Part shown: one piece after another, positions 36,594 to 44,456 of the stretch | How positions within the stretch are numbered: position 1 is the stretch's first letter | Layout of the letters: each line of letters starts with the position of its first letter | From: Candidatus Baltobacteraceae bacterium | Lineage (GTDB): Bacteria > Vulcanimicrobiota > Vulcanimicrobiia > Vulcanimicrobiales > Vulcanimicrobiaceae | Direction of reading: 5' to 3' | DNA: 64,000 bases | Assembly: GCA_036488875.1 (NCBI GenBank) | Contig: DASXGW010000001.1 | Coordinates: 124,001 to 188,000, forward strand | Position numbers and translations under genes: made by a program | Notes under the pieces: model-generated | Database searches by the model: none | What the model was told of the DNA's origin: nothing | The model's input: the letters and a program-made list of their open reading frames with translations, nothing else

Positions 36594-37298
36594 CTAGACC
36601 TTCACCGGCTCGAGTTCTATTCCGGCGAACGTGTGGGTCGCCGGGTGGGTGCCTTCGGGGTTGACCCCGTCCTCAGGGCGCGCCAACTGCACCGTCTGCA
36701 TTCCGGCTCCGCGGGCGGCGTCGAGCTCGGGCGCGTGATCCGAGAAGAAGACGACGTCCTTCGCAGCGACGCCGATGGTTTGTGCGATCCGGCGATAGGA
36801 GGCCGACTCGCGTTTGGGGCCGGTCGTCGTGTCGAAGTAGCCCTCGAACAACGGACGTAAATCGCCGGCAACGGCATGGCCGAAGAGCAGTTGCTGCGCC
36901 GCAATCGATCCCGACGAATAGATGAAGAGCCGCACGCCGCCGGCGCGGTAGCGCCGCATCGCATCGACGGCATCGTCGTAGAGCGGCGCGCGAATCTCGC
37001 CCGATTCGAAGCCGTCTTTCCAAATCATGCCCTGCAGCTCTTTGAGCGGCGTCGCCTTGACGTCGCGGTCGTTCCAGTCTTGCAGCGCGCGCACGATCGC
37101 GTCGAGATCGTGAACGTCGACGGCCGCTTCACGCGCGGCTTGATCGAGCACCGCGCGCACGGCTGGGTCCTCCGTGCGCGCGCGCACGAAGCCGTCCATG
37201 CGCGCTCGCGAAAACGGGAAGAGGACGTCGCGAACGAACGCGATCGAGCCGACGGTGCCTTCGATATCGAGCAGCGCCGCGTGCGCGGAGAGTCTCAG
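36594..37298 (-). CDS. mtnC: Enolase-phosphatase E1 (MtnC)
   Basis: A HAD-family enzyme that converts the diketo phosphate of methionine salvage to acireductone. It has the nucleophile motif as LLDIEGTVGSIAFV, IYSSGSIAAQQLLFG (motif II) and FFSDHAPELDAA (motif III). The frame is open far upstream inside mtnD with no ATG, GTG or TTG just before the domain; a CTG at 37298 that overlaps the mtnD stop (CTGA) gives 234 aa, the normal length, so I use it. If CTG is not the start, the true one lies inside mtnD. Confidence 0.85.
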   Translation of the reverse strand: MRLSAHAALLDIEGTVGSIAFVRDVLFPFSRARMDGFVRARTEDPAVRAVLDQAAREAAVDVHDLDAIVRALQDWNDRDVKATPLKELQGMIWKDGFESGEIRAPLYDDAVDAMRRYRAGGVRLFIYSSGSIAAQQLLFGHAVAGDLRPLFEGYFDTTTGPKRESASYRRIAQTIGVAAKDVVFFSDHAPELDAARGAGMQTVQLARPEDGVNPEGTHPATHTFAGIELEPVKV

Positions 37299-37861
37299 AG
37301 ACTCTCCAGTTTCGGAAAGCGTTGCGCGATCGTCTCGCCGGTGAACTGCGCGACCCATCCTTCGGGATTGATAAAGAGCCGCACCGCGGTGAACTCGGGA
37401 TCGGGGCCCATGTCGAACCAGTGCTTGGTTCCCTCGGGAACGCCGATCAAATCGCCGCGCACGCAAACGACTTGATAGACGCGATTATCGACGTGCAGAT
37501 AGAACGAGCCGCGACCCTCGACGAAGAAGCGCACTTCGTCTTCGCCGTGGCTATGCTCGTCGAGAAACTTCGTGCGGATGGCTTCCACGTTGGGCGCGCC
37601 GCGTTCCAAGCGAATGACGTCGACGGACTGGTAACCGCATTGGTTCATCAGCCGGTCGATCGAACTGCGGTACGCCTCGATGATGGCGGCCTGATCGGCC
37701 CCGGCGGGAAGGTCGACGTCGGCGTCCCAGCGCTCGAAGCGCACGCCGATCTCGTCGAGCTCGGAGGCGATGATGTCGCCGTCGACGGTTTCGAGCACCG
37801 GCTCGTGCGGCTGGTCGTCGCGAAAGATGCGCAGTACCGTCGTTGCAGCAGTGGTTGTCAT
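37295..37861 (-). CDS. mtnD: Acireductone dioxygenase (MtnD)
   Basis: A 188-aa cupin-type metalloenzyme. The metal ligands are in HSHGEDEVRFFVEG (His, His, Glu) and in GTKHWFDMG (His). With Fe(II) it makes the ketoacid precursor of methionine. It overlaps mtnB by ATGA upstream and mtnC downstream, giving the order mtnB-mtnD-mtnC. Confidence 0.96.
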   Translation of the reverse strand: MTTTAATTVLRIFRDDQPHEPVLETVDGDIIASELDEIGVRFERWDADVDLPAGADQAAIIEAYRSSIDRLMNQCGYQSVDVIRLERGAPNVEAIRTKFLDEHSHGEDEVRFFVEGRGSFYLHVDNRVYQVVCVRGDLIGVPEGTKHWFDMGPDPEFTAVRLFINPEGWVAQFTGETIAQRFPKLESL

Positions 37862-38472
37862 TGCTTCATCCTCCGTTCTTCGAGCGAACAGCGTAGTAAA
37901 TAATCGAATGCTTCGACGTGACGCCGTGCGTCGGCGACTGTCGCGCCCCAGGCATAGATCCCGTGCCCGGCAAGGAGATACCCCGGAACGGGTGCGTCAC
38001 CGAGCGAGCTCTCGATGCGGCGCGCGAGTTCGACGGTATCTTGCGCGTTGGGAAAAATCGGAATGCGCAGCGTACTTTCGTGCGTCGTGAACCCGTCGAG
38101 CGCCTTGTGCATCTCGAAACCTTCGAGCACGACGGCCCCCTTGGCTTCGTCGGCGCGCGATGCGACCGTTGCGGCCAGCGAGTGCACGTGAACGACCGCA
38201 CCGATCGCCTGGTCGCGGCGGTATCGCGCAACGTGCAGCGGGGTCTCGGCCGAGACACCCGGCGGCAGCGGCTCGTCGAGCGCCACTACGGCAAAGTCGG
38301 CCTCGGTAAGCGCGCCTTTGTCGCGCCCGGAGCGGGTTACGGCGATGTGGCGCGCGTCGAGGCGGCGCGAGAAGTTGCCGCTCGTGGCAGGCACCCAGCC
38401 GCGCTCGGCGGCGAAGCGGCCGAGGGCGATCAGCTCGGAGACGGTACCGGCGTCGGCGTGAACCTGAAACAC
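37858..38472 (-). CDS. mtnB: Methylthioribulose-1-phosphate dehydratase (MtnB)
   Basis: A 204-aa class II aldolase-fold enzyme. TSGNFSRRLD binds the phosphate, AVVHVHS supplies the zinc His residues and LAGHGIYAWG the third. It dehydrates methylthioribulose-1-phosphate to the diketo intermediate used by MtnC. GTG start, 48 bp from the divergent exported-protein gene. mtnA, mtnK and mtnN are not in the window, nor is a SAM riboswitch visible in the short leader. Confidence 0.93.
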   Translation of the reverse strand: MFQVHADAGTVSELIALGRFAAERGWVPATSGNFSRRLDARHIAVTRSGRDKGALTEADFAVVALDEPLPPGVSAETPLHVARYRRDQAIGAVVHVHSLAATVASRADEAKGAVVLEGFEMHKALDGFTTHESTLRIPIFPNAQDTVELARRIESSLGDAPVPGYLLAGHGIYAWGATVADARRHVEAFDYLLRCSLEERRMKQ

Positions 38473-38520
38473 CGCACTATGCTAGCACGAAATACTTCGC
38501 TGTCGAACCGCGGCTAGCGC

Positions 38521-40206
38521 ATGTTCTTCACGCTTGCGTTCCTGGCCGCGACCCTCGCCCAAGTCACCCCGCAGGTCACACCGCCCCCCACGCCGCCGCC
38601 GCTCTCTGAGCCTACGCCGTCGCCCTCGGCGTCGCCCTTGCCGTTACCCAGTACGAGTCCCAGCGCCTCGCCGACGGCCACGCCGTCGGGGCCGGTGCTG
38701 ACCGTCTCGACGGATTCGGTGGAGCTCAATCCGGTGCAGCAACGCACCATTTCGGTCAGCGGGGCGGCGCCGCCGTTGACGGCAACGCTCGACAAAAAAC
38801 TCGTCAACGTTGCCGTCGACTCGAGCAACACGAGCGTCACGTTGACTGCAACCCAAGCGACGGGAAACGACGTCCTGCATCTCGCCGACGCCAACGGCGC
38901 GCGCGCCGACGTTGCCGTGCGCGTCGCCTTCAATGCCGGGACGATCGTGCCGCAGGCGACGTTGCAGATCACCGGCGCGCCGGCCGACGCCGACTGGCTG
39001 CTAAAACAGGTGCAGTCCTTCGTCACGCGCTTAACCCAAGCGCTTCCCGGAACCCAAACGAAGATCGGTCAGGTCCCGGCGCCGCCGGCGCCGCTCGCAC
39101 CCGGCGTGCAGACGCAGTTTTTAATTCCCGTGCAAATCACCGATCCGACGGGCGCGACGTTCGATCAATCCGGCACGACGGTCGTGAACGTACAGAACGT
39201 TGCGCTCGATCCGTTCGCACCGCCGCTGCTCTTTTACGACGACGATCCCGAACACGTGTCGGGTGACGGGGCGCTGTTTCGTGGAACTGTGGCCGTGACG
39301 CAGCCGGTGCGGCTGTACTACTATCACGACGCGACGACCGACCCGCGGCGCATCGCAGTCGTGCTCACGAGCGCGTCGCAGGATCCGGCTTCGGTGCAAG
39401 TGATCGATGCGACCGTTGGACCCAACGCCGACGTTATGCACGTCGGCGACGCGGCGACCCGCCAGTTTCTCATCGACAAATCGCAAGACGAAGGCATCGT
39501 CGTGAGCTTGCAGCAGAATCAGCCGTACGTGCTGCACGATCTTCCGCTGCCTCCGCGGCAGCTCGTCGCCGGCACGATCGACTTTCGCGTGCTCTCGGGC
39601 GGCCCGATCGTGGTGACCGTCGTCGCGTATTCGCCCGGCGTCGACCCGACGACGTTACTGGGCGGCCCGCTGTTGCCCGGCGACGGACATCACCGAACCG
39701 GCATCTTCACGATCTCGAACTTCGGCAGCGACACGTTGGCGTTTACGGCCGGCGGTGCCGACGCGAAGGTCGTCATCGGCGATCGGGACCCGACGCCGCC
39801 GAGCGTCGATTCCAGCGCGCCCGGACACGACTACGGCGACTACGGCGTGACGCACGTTATCGACGTAACCATGGAGAATCCCGGCGACGCGGCCGTTCCG
39901 GCGTATCTGTACTTCAAGCCGCTGGCCGGCATCACGCGCGCCACGTTCTTGGTCGACGGCAATCTCGTGCAGCTGGGATGCATGCGGCTCCCCAACCCGT
40001 ATCAGGTCGCGGCGTATACGGTCGGTCCGCATCAAACGGTTCGCTCGTACGTGCAGACGATGACCGACGGCGGCTCGTTCTATCCGGTCGAGGTCGGCGT
40101 CACCGAAACCGCGCCCGAACCGTCGTCGCCCCCGATCGCGGCTCCGGACGGATGTTTCCCAAAGCCCGTGCCGACCGAGGTGCCGTCGATCGAGCCGTCG
40201 CCGTGA
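38521..40206 (+). CDS. Large exported protein of unknown function, Pro/Ser/Thr-rich N-terminus
   Basis: A 561-aa protein. A short signal peptide (residues 1-14) is followed by a low-complexity PTPSPSAS-type linker to about residue 60, then a region like bacterial Ig-like repeats (about 60-145) and a long beta-rich part (about 150-530) containing FYDDDPEHVSGDGALFRG and a Cys pair near 482 and 547. I do not recognise the family. It could be a surface or periplasmic beta-sandwich protein. Its stop overlaps a GTG that may start the next gene. Confidence 0.65.
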   Translation: MFFTLAFLAATLAQVTPQVTPPPTPPPLSEPTPSPSASPLPLPSTSPSASPTATPSGPVLTVSTDSVELNPVQQRTISVSGAAPPLTATLDKKLVNVAVDSSNTSVTLTATQATGNDVLHLADANGARADVAVRVAFNAGTIVPQATLQITGAPADADWLLKQVQSFVTRLTQALPGTQTKIGQVPAPPAPLAPGVQTQFLIPVQITDPTGATFDQSGTTVVNVQNVALDPFAPPLLFYDDDPEHVSGDGALFRGTVAVTQPVRLYYYHDATTDPRRIAVVLTSASQDPASVQVIDATVGPNADVMHVGDAATRQFLIDKSQDEGIVVSLQQNQPYVLHDLPLPPRQLVAGTIDFRVLSGGPIVVTVVAYSPGVDPTTLLGGPLLPGDGHHRTGIFTISNFGSDTLAFTAGGADAKVVIGDRDPTPPSVDSSAPGHDYGDYGVTHVIDVTMENPGDAAVPAYLYFKPLAGITRATFLVDGNLVQLGCMRLPNPYQVAAYTVGPHQTVRSYVQTMTDGGSFYPVEVGVTETAPEPSSPPIAAPDGCFPKPVPTEVPSIEPSP

Positions 40207-40241
40207 AACCTTCGCGCCGCCGGGGCGTAGAAGCGGATAAG

Positions 40242-41243
40242 ATGGTTCTTGCGATGACCGTGCCGGCGGGGAGCGCGAGCGAACCGAAGATCGTCTTGCT
40301 GGTGCGCCTGCTCAATGCGATCGACGAGGGCGCGCACTCGTTCGAGGATCTCAAGGACCGCATCGCCGAGAACGGCAAGCGCCCGAGCACGCGCAGCCTG
40401 CGACGGTATCTGGCCATTCTCTCCGAAGCCGGTTTCCCGTGGTATTTCGATCGCGCCACCAACGCTTACCGGTTTGCGGGCGGATACAGCCTCAAGCGTT
40501 TGGATCTCTCCAACGGCGAGCTGTTCGGACTGGTCGCGCTGCGTTCGCTGGGCGCGAGTATCGGCGGCGCGATCGGCGCGTCGATCGACGATGTCACTGA
40601 AAAGCTCGTCGGCACGGCCGGCCGTACGGCGCAAGCGCGCGTGGACGCGCCGCCGCAGGTGGCGTTTCGGTTTGCGGAAGTTGGACTCGATCGTTCGGGC
40701 GAGCGCGCCTTCTCGCTGCTCTCGTCGGCCGAGCGCGCGTCGCGAACCGTGGCGTTCTCGTACCTCGACAAAGACAGCAATCCCAGCGCGCGGACGGTGG
40801 ATCCGTACGGCTTCATCATTCACGCCGGCCGCGTGTACTGCGTCGGCTACGACCACGTGCGCAAAGACATGCGGACGTTTGCCGTCGATAGCATCACCGA
40901 TCCGGTGGTCCTCGCGAAGACGTTCGTCAAGCCGTCCGACTTCGACGTCGAGCGATACGCGGGCGGATCGATCAGCGGAGTTTTGCACACCGGCGAGACG
41001 ACCGAGGTGGCGGTGCGTTTTGCCGCTCGCGTCGCGAAGGCCGCCATTGCGGCGCGCGTCGTCAGCGAGCGTCAAGTGGAGCGCGGAATCGACGGTTCGG
41101 TCGAGATCGCCTATCGCGTTGCCGACGTCGACGAGCTGGTGCGATGGATATTGGGCTGGGGCGCGCAAGCCGAAATACTGTCGCCGCCCGCAGCGCGCGC
41201 GCGCATCGCTGGGCTTGCCAAAGAAATTTCGGGGAAGTACTAA
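40242..41243 (+). CDS. WYL-domain transcriptional regulator
   Basis: About 333 aa. An N-terminal winged-helix part (about 10-85: LVRLLNAIDEG, STRSLRRYLAIL, YRFAGGYSLK) is followed by the WYL region (about 165-250), where RTVDPYGFIIHAGRVYCVGYD matches the ligand-binding core, and a C-terminal WCX extension ending WILGWGAQAEILSP. Such regulators often sense nucleotides or nucleic acids. ATG at 40242 is used; GTG at 40203 overlapping the previous stop and ATG at 40254 are alternatives. No defence genes are next to it, so the target is unknown. Confidence 0.88.
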   Translation: MVLAMTVPAGSASEPKIVLLVRLLNAIDEGAHSFEDLKDRIAENGKRPSTRSLRRYLAILSEAGFPWYFDRATNAYRFAGGYSLKRLDLSNGELFGLVALRSLGASIGGAIGASIDDVTEKLVGTAGRTAQARVDAPPQVAFRFAEVGLDRSGERAFSLLSSAERASRTVAFSYLDKDSNPSARTVDPYGFIIHAGRVYCVGYDHVRKDMRTFAVDSITDPVVLAKTFVKPSDFDVERYAGGSISGVLHTGETTEVAVRFAARVAKAAIAARVVSERQVERGIDGSVEIAYRVADVDELVRWILGWGAQAEILSPPAARARIAGLAKEISGKY

Positions 41244-41412
41244 AATAACGAAACCGAAGAGCGGAGCTCCTCGGTTCCGACGTATTCACTCACCGCACTC
41301 GCCTGTTTGGCTCCCGGGTGGGAGAGCCCCACTGACGTCGTTCGGCGGTTTGACCGGGGCTACGGATCGCCGCTCATCGCAGCGTGTCACGTGTTTGCTT
41401 CCGATCGCGAAC

Positions 41413-41461
41413 GATACGTGTGTCGCCCTTCGAATAAATTTCGAAGTGCGTGCATCGTATC
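41413..41461. promoter_or_regulatory. 49-bp imperfect palindrome
   Basis: GATACG (41413-41418) with CGTATC (41456-41461), and CTTCGAA (41428-41434) with TTCGAAG (41440-41446), share one centre at 41437 with an AT-rich TAAAT core. It could be a repressor operator or part of an origin. Confidence 0.6.
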
Positions 41462-41507
41462 ATGGCGCCGCGCGCGGAAACAAGCAAGGCTCGTTCCAAT
41501 TCACAAA

Positions 41508-41557
41508 CTGTCCACAAGATTTTGCCGTTATGCACACGTCCCGGTGGGTTATCCACC
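41508..41557 (+). promoter_or_regulatory. Three phased DnaA-box-like 9-mers
   Basis: CTGTCCACA (41508), TTATGCACA (41528) and TTATCCACC (41549) resemble the DnaA box TTATNCACA. All point the same way and are 20 and 21 bp apart, i.e. on one face of the helix. No dnaA or dnaN gene is in the window. Confidence 0.5.
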
Positions 41558-41580
41558 CATGACCGCGAACGTGCAGCCGC

Positions 41581-42060
41581 ATGGCGCTTCTAGCTGTCCT
41601 TTCAATCTTGCTTGCCCAAAGTTTCTTCGGCGGATTACCGATCGACGGGGTCCATTGCGACCGCATGGAGGGGTCGGTCGAACACATTCATTCGATGCTG
41701 CAGATCTACGATCACGGGCATGCCGTGGCGGTGCCGCAAGGCGTCGGCATGCCGCAGGGCGCGGAGTGCCTGTACTGGGTTCACACACACACGGGCGACG
41801 GTTACATCCACATCGAGTCGCCGGTCAAGCGGCCGTTCACGCTCGGACAGTTCTTCGACATTTGGGGACCGAGCCTGAGCTGGACGCAGGCTGCGGGCGT
41901 CACCGCGCCGCACGGCAAGCGCCTGTCCATCTGGGTCAATGGCAAGCCGTGGCACGGCAGCGACCCCCGCGCAATCGTCCTGCGTGACATGGAAATCATC
42001 GTTATTCAGAACGGACCGCCATTCGCGAAGCCGATTACGGCGGATTGGTCGAAGCTCTAG
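41581..42060 (+). CDS. Small exported His-rich protein of unknown function
   Basis: A 159-aa protein with a short N-terminal hydrophobic segment ending near residue 14. The mature part has many His residues in pairs (EHIHSML, YDHGHAV, VHTHTGDGYIHI), then FTLGQFFDIWG and VNGKPWHGSDP. The pattern suggests a small beta-barrel that may bind a metal, but no function is known to me. No good Shine-Dalgarno precedes the ATG. It is just upstream of hutH and downstream of the non-coding gap. Confidence 0.7.
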   Translation: MALLAVLSILLAQSFFGGLPIDGVHCDRMEGSVEHIHSMLQIYDHGHAVAVPQGVGMPQGAECLYWVHTHTGDGYIHIESPVKRPFTLGQFFDIWGPSLSWTQAAGVTAPHGKRLSIWVNGKPWHGSDPRAIVLRDMEIIVIQNGPPFAKPITADWSKL

Positions 42061-42064
42061 GCTT

Positions 42065-43603
42065 ATGGTCATGACGGCTTCCGCGGTCGAACTCGACGGC
42101 CGCCATCTGACGCTCGAAGCGGTCGAGGCCGTCGCTGACGGCTCACCGGTCCACATCTCCGACGCCGCGCAAACGCGGGTCGAACGCGCGCGCGAGTTCG
42201 TCGACGAGCGCTTTGCGTCTGGGGAAGCGATCTACGGCGTGACCACCGGGTTCGGACGCCTGGCCAACGTTCCGGTCGATCCCAAAGATGCCGCGCTCTT
42301 GCAGCTCAACCTGGTGCGCAGCCACGCGTCGGGCACCGGAGCGCCGCTCGAAGAACGCTACGTCCGCGCAGCCGGCGTCTTACGAGCCAACTCGCTGTCG
42401 GCCGGACATTCCGGCATCCGGCCCGCGACGCTCAACTTGATTCTCGAACTGCTCAACCGGCGCGTTACGCCGGTCGTCCCGTGCCAGGGATCGGTCGGCG
42501 CCAGCGGCGATCTCGCGCCGCTCGCGCACATGACCTTGACGCTCATCGGCGAGGGTGAAGCGCTGTTCGAGGGCGAGCGCCTACCGAGTGCGGTCGCGCT
42601 GGAGCGCGCGGGATTGCAACCCGTGAAGCTCGCCGCCAAGGAAGGGCTTGCGCTCATCAACGGCACGCAGGTCATGACTGCAATCGCGGCGTTGGGTATT
42701 TTGCGCGCCGAGCGACTTGCCGCCGCCGCCGACGTCATCGCCGCCATGTCGCTGGAAGCGTTTCTCGGGTCGGAACGCGTCTTCGACCCGCGCTTGAATG
42801 CGCTGCGTCCGCATCCCGGCCAGTCGCGCGTCGGCGAGAATCTGCGCGCCCTGCTGGCCGATTCGGAGATCGTGCAATCGCACGCCGAGTGCGGCCGCGT
42901 GCAAGATCCGTATTCGTTCCGGTGTATTCCGGTCGTGCACGGGGCGGTGCGCGATTCAATCGCGCACGCCCGGCGCGTTGCCGAGATCGAAGCGAACTCG
43001 GTCACCGACAATCCGCTCGTCTTTCCCGAAGACGGCGTCTTTCTCTCGGGCGGCAACTTCCACGGCGAACCGATTGCACTCGCCATCGATTTCTTGAAGT
43101 TCGCGATCTCGGAGCTGGCCTCCATCGGCGAGCGCCGGCTGTACCTGTTGCTCAATGCCGAAGATCGCGGATTGCCGCTCTTCTTGACGGGGCGCTCGGG
43201 CTTGCAATCGGGCCTCATGATCGTGCAGTACGCGGCCGCAGCGACCGTCAACGACAACAAGGGTTTGGCGTGGCCGTCCAGCGTGGACTCGATCCCGACC
43301 TCGGCCGGACAAGAAGATCACGTCAGCATGGGCATGACGTCGGCCAATAACCTCGTGCGCGTCCTCGACAACGTCGAAGGGGCCCTTGCATGCGAGCTGC
43401 TCGGCGCGATTACCGCTACTGATTTTAGGCGGCCGCTGCGGTCCGGACGCGGCACGCAAGCGGCGTACGATCTCGCGCGCGAGCACATTGCCGCGTGGAC
43501 GGAAGATCGCGCGCCGGCACCCGACATTGTGAAAGCGCGCGAGCTCATACGCGGCGGCCACCTTGCCGGCGTCGCGCAGAGCGCAGCCGGCGTTACGCTG
43601 TAG
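42065..43603 (+). CDS. hutH: Histidine ammonia-lyase (HutH)
   Basis: A 512-aa enzyme that deaminates histidine to urocanate. YGVTTGFG near residue 57, the self-made MIO cofactor triad Ala-Ser-Gly in GSVGASGDLAPLAHM (near 142-152), QDPYSFRC (read as VQDPYSFRCIP) and SAGQEDHVSMG are all in place. ATG at 42065 or 42071 fits the family N-terminus; the frame upstream is a shadow. It is separated from hutU by a methyltransferase and a TonB receptor on the other strand, and overlaps the methyltransferase tail by 11 bp. Confidence 0.97.
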   Translation: MVMTASAVELDGRHLTLEAVEAVADGSPVHISDAAQTRVERAREFVDERFASGEAIYGVTTGFGRLANVPVDPKDAALLQLNLVRSHASGTGAPLEERYVRAAGVLRANSLSAGHSGIRPATLNLILELLNRRVTPVVPCQGSVGASGDLAPLAHMTLTLIGEGEALFEGERLPSAVALERAGLQPVKLAAKEGLALINGTQVMTAIAALGILRAERLAAAADVIAAMSLEAFLGSERVFDPRLNALRPHPGQSRVGENLRALLADSEIVQSHAECGRVQDPYSFRCIPVVHGAVRDSIAHARRVAEIEANSVTDNPLVFPEDGVFLSGGNFHGEPIALAIDFLKFAISELASIGERRLYLLLNAEDRGLPLFLTGRSGLQSGLMIVQYAAAATVNDNKGLAWPSSVDSIPTSAGQEDHVSMGMTSANNLVRVLDNVEGALACELLGAITATDFRRPLRSGRGTQAAYDLAREHIAAWTEDRAPAPDIVKARELIRGGHLAGVAQSAAGVTL

Positions 43604-44447
43604 CCGACGCGATAACCACGGCGGCGCGCGTTTGCACTGCGGTGCCGTCGTAGAGCGAGCGCAGCGTTTCCATCACCTCGGCCGTCGCGTGGGGTTTGTC
43701 CGGTTCGGGCATGTCGTCCACGTACGCCGGTGAGATGAGGTCGCAAAAAGCGTTCCAGTGTTCTTCCGGCGGGCCCGACCATGGCGCCGAAAAGACATGG
43801 GTCTTCTCAGTGACTTCGTTAAAGCCGGCTGCGCGCAGCGCGTGTGAAAGCGATCCTTCGATCGCGAACCGCTGTGGATGGGGTGCGCCGAGCGGCGGAT
43901 CGGGAGGCGACGCACGGCGGGCAAACGGCTCCAGAAACGCGTGGAACATCGACGAGTCAACCCACGATCCCCACGCGGAGAATGCCGCCCTTCCGCCCGG
44001 GCGTAATACGCGCCGCGCTTCACTGAGCGACCGGGCGACGTCGATGAAGAACATGACACCCATGCGTGCCGTCACGGCGTCAAAAGAACCGTCTTCGAAC
44101 GGCAAGCTTTCCGCGTCGGCGTAGACGAATTCGACGTTCTCGATTCCGTCGCGGCGGGCGAAGTCGCGCGCTACGACGAGCATCCCCTCGCTGACGTCGG
44201 TTCCGACGACGCCGCCCGTGGGAGCGACGCGGTGCGCGATCGTCAGCGCAGGCTCGCCGCTGCCCGTTGCGATATCGAGCACGCGCTGCCCTTGCGTGAT
44301 TCGAGCGGCGCCGATCAGTGCTTCAGTTATTTCGCGCTGCTGAATGGCGATCTTGGCGTGCCAGCGCCGCCACGCGGCGACTGTTGGGTCCGACGTCCAG
44401 TTATCGAGAACGCGTTTGCGAAATTCGGCCGCGTTGACGTCGTTCAT
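43593..44447 (-). CDS. Class I SAM-dependent methyltransferase (UbiE-like)
   Basis: A 284-aa protein. Motif I VLDIATGSGEPALT, post-I GVVGTDVSEGML, motif II ESLPFEDGSFDAV and VLRPGGRAAFSAWGS place it with UbiE/menaquinone-type small-molecule methyltransferases. The substrate cannot be told; the C-terminal SAPWSGPPEEHWNAFCD is not typical of true UbiE. It starts 10 bp before the end of the TonB receptor gene on the same strand. Confidence 0.85.
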   Translation of the reverse strand: MNDVNAAEFRKRVLDNWTSDPTVAAWRRWHAKIAIQQREITEALIGAARITQGQRVLDIATGSGEPALTIAHRVAPTGGVVGTDVSEGMLVVARDFARRDGIENVEFVYADAESLPFEDGSFDAVTARMGVMFFIDVARSLSEARRVLRPGGRAAFSAWGSWVDSSMFHAFLEPFARRASPPDPPLGAPHPQRFAIEGSLSHALRAAGFNEVTEKTHVFSAPWSGPPEEHWNAFCDLISPAYVDDMPEPDKPHATAEVMETLRSLYDGTAVQTRAAVVIASATA

Positions 44448-44456
44448 TCCGCGCCT

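Larger units (their letters stand above)
41244..41580. other. Long non-coding gap with stems, palindrome and DnaA-box-like sites
   Basis: The only gene-free stretch over 300 bp in the window. 41253-41277: hairpin AACCGA/TCGGTT with inner GAGC/GCTC, lacking a T tract. 41311-41361: a CTCCC/GGGAG hairpin and a competing AGCCCC/GGGGCT pairing, RNA-like but of no class I know. 41413-41461: a palindrome. 41508-41557: three DnaA-box-like sites. A second-rank reading is simply the 3' end of one gene plus a regulated promoter for the next. Confidence 0.6.

Noticed and set aside
41253-41277. Rho-independent terminator after the WYL regulator
   Set aside because: The hairpin lacks a T tract on either strand, so I keep it only as a stem.
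41311-41390. tRNA or known riboswitch in the gap
   Set aside because: No T-loop GTTCRA, acceptor stem or recognised aptamer core found.
41307-41987. A 226-codon plus-strand frame through the non-coding gap
   Set aside because: Composition is that of a shadow and it conflicts with the His-rich protein gene, which has a plausible fold and partner genes.
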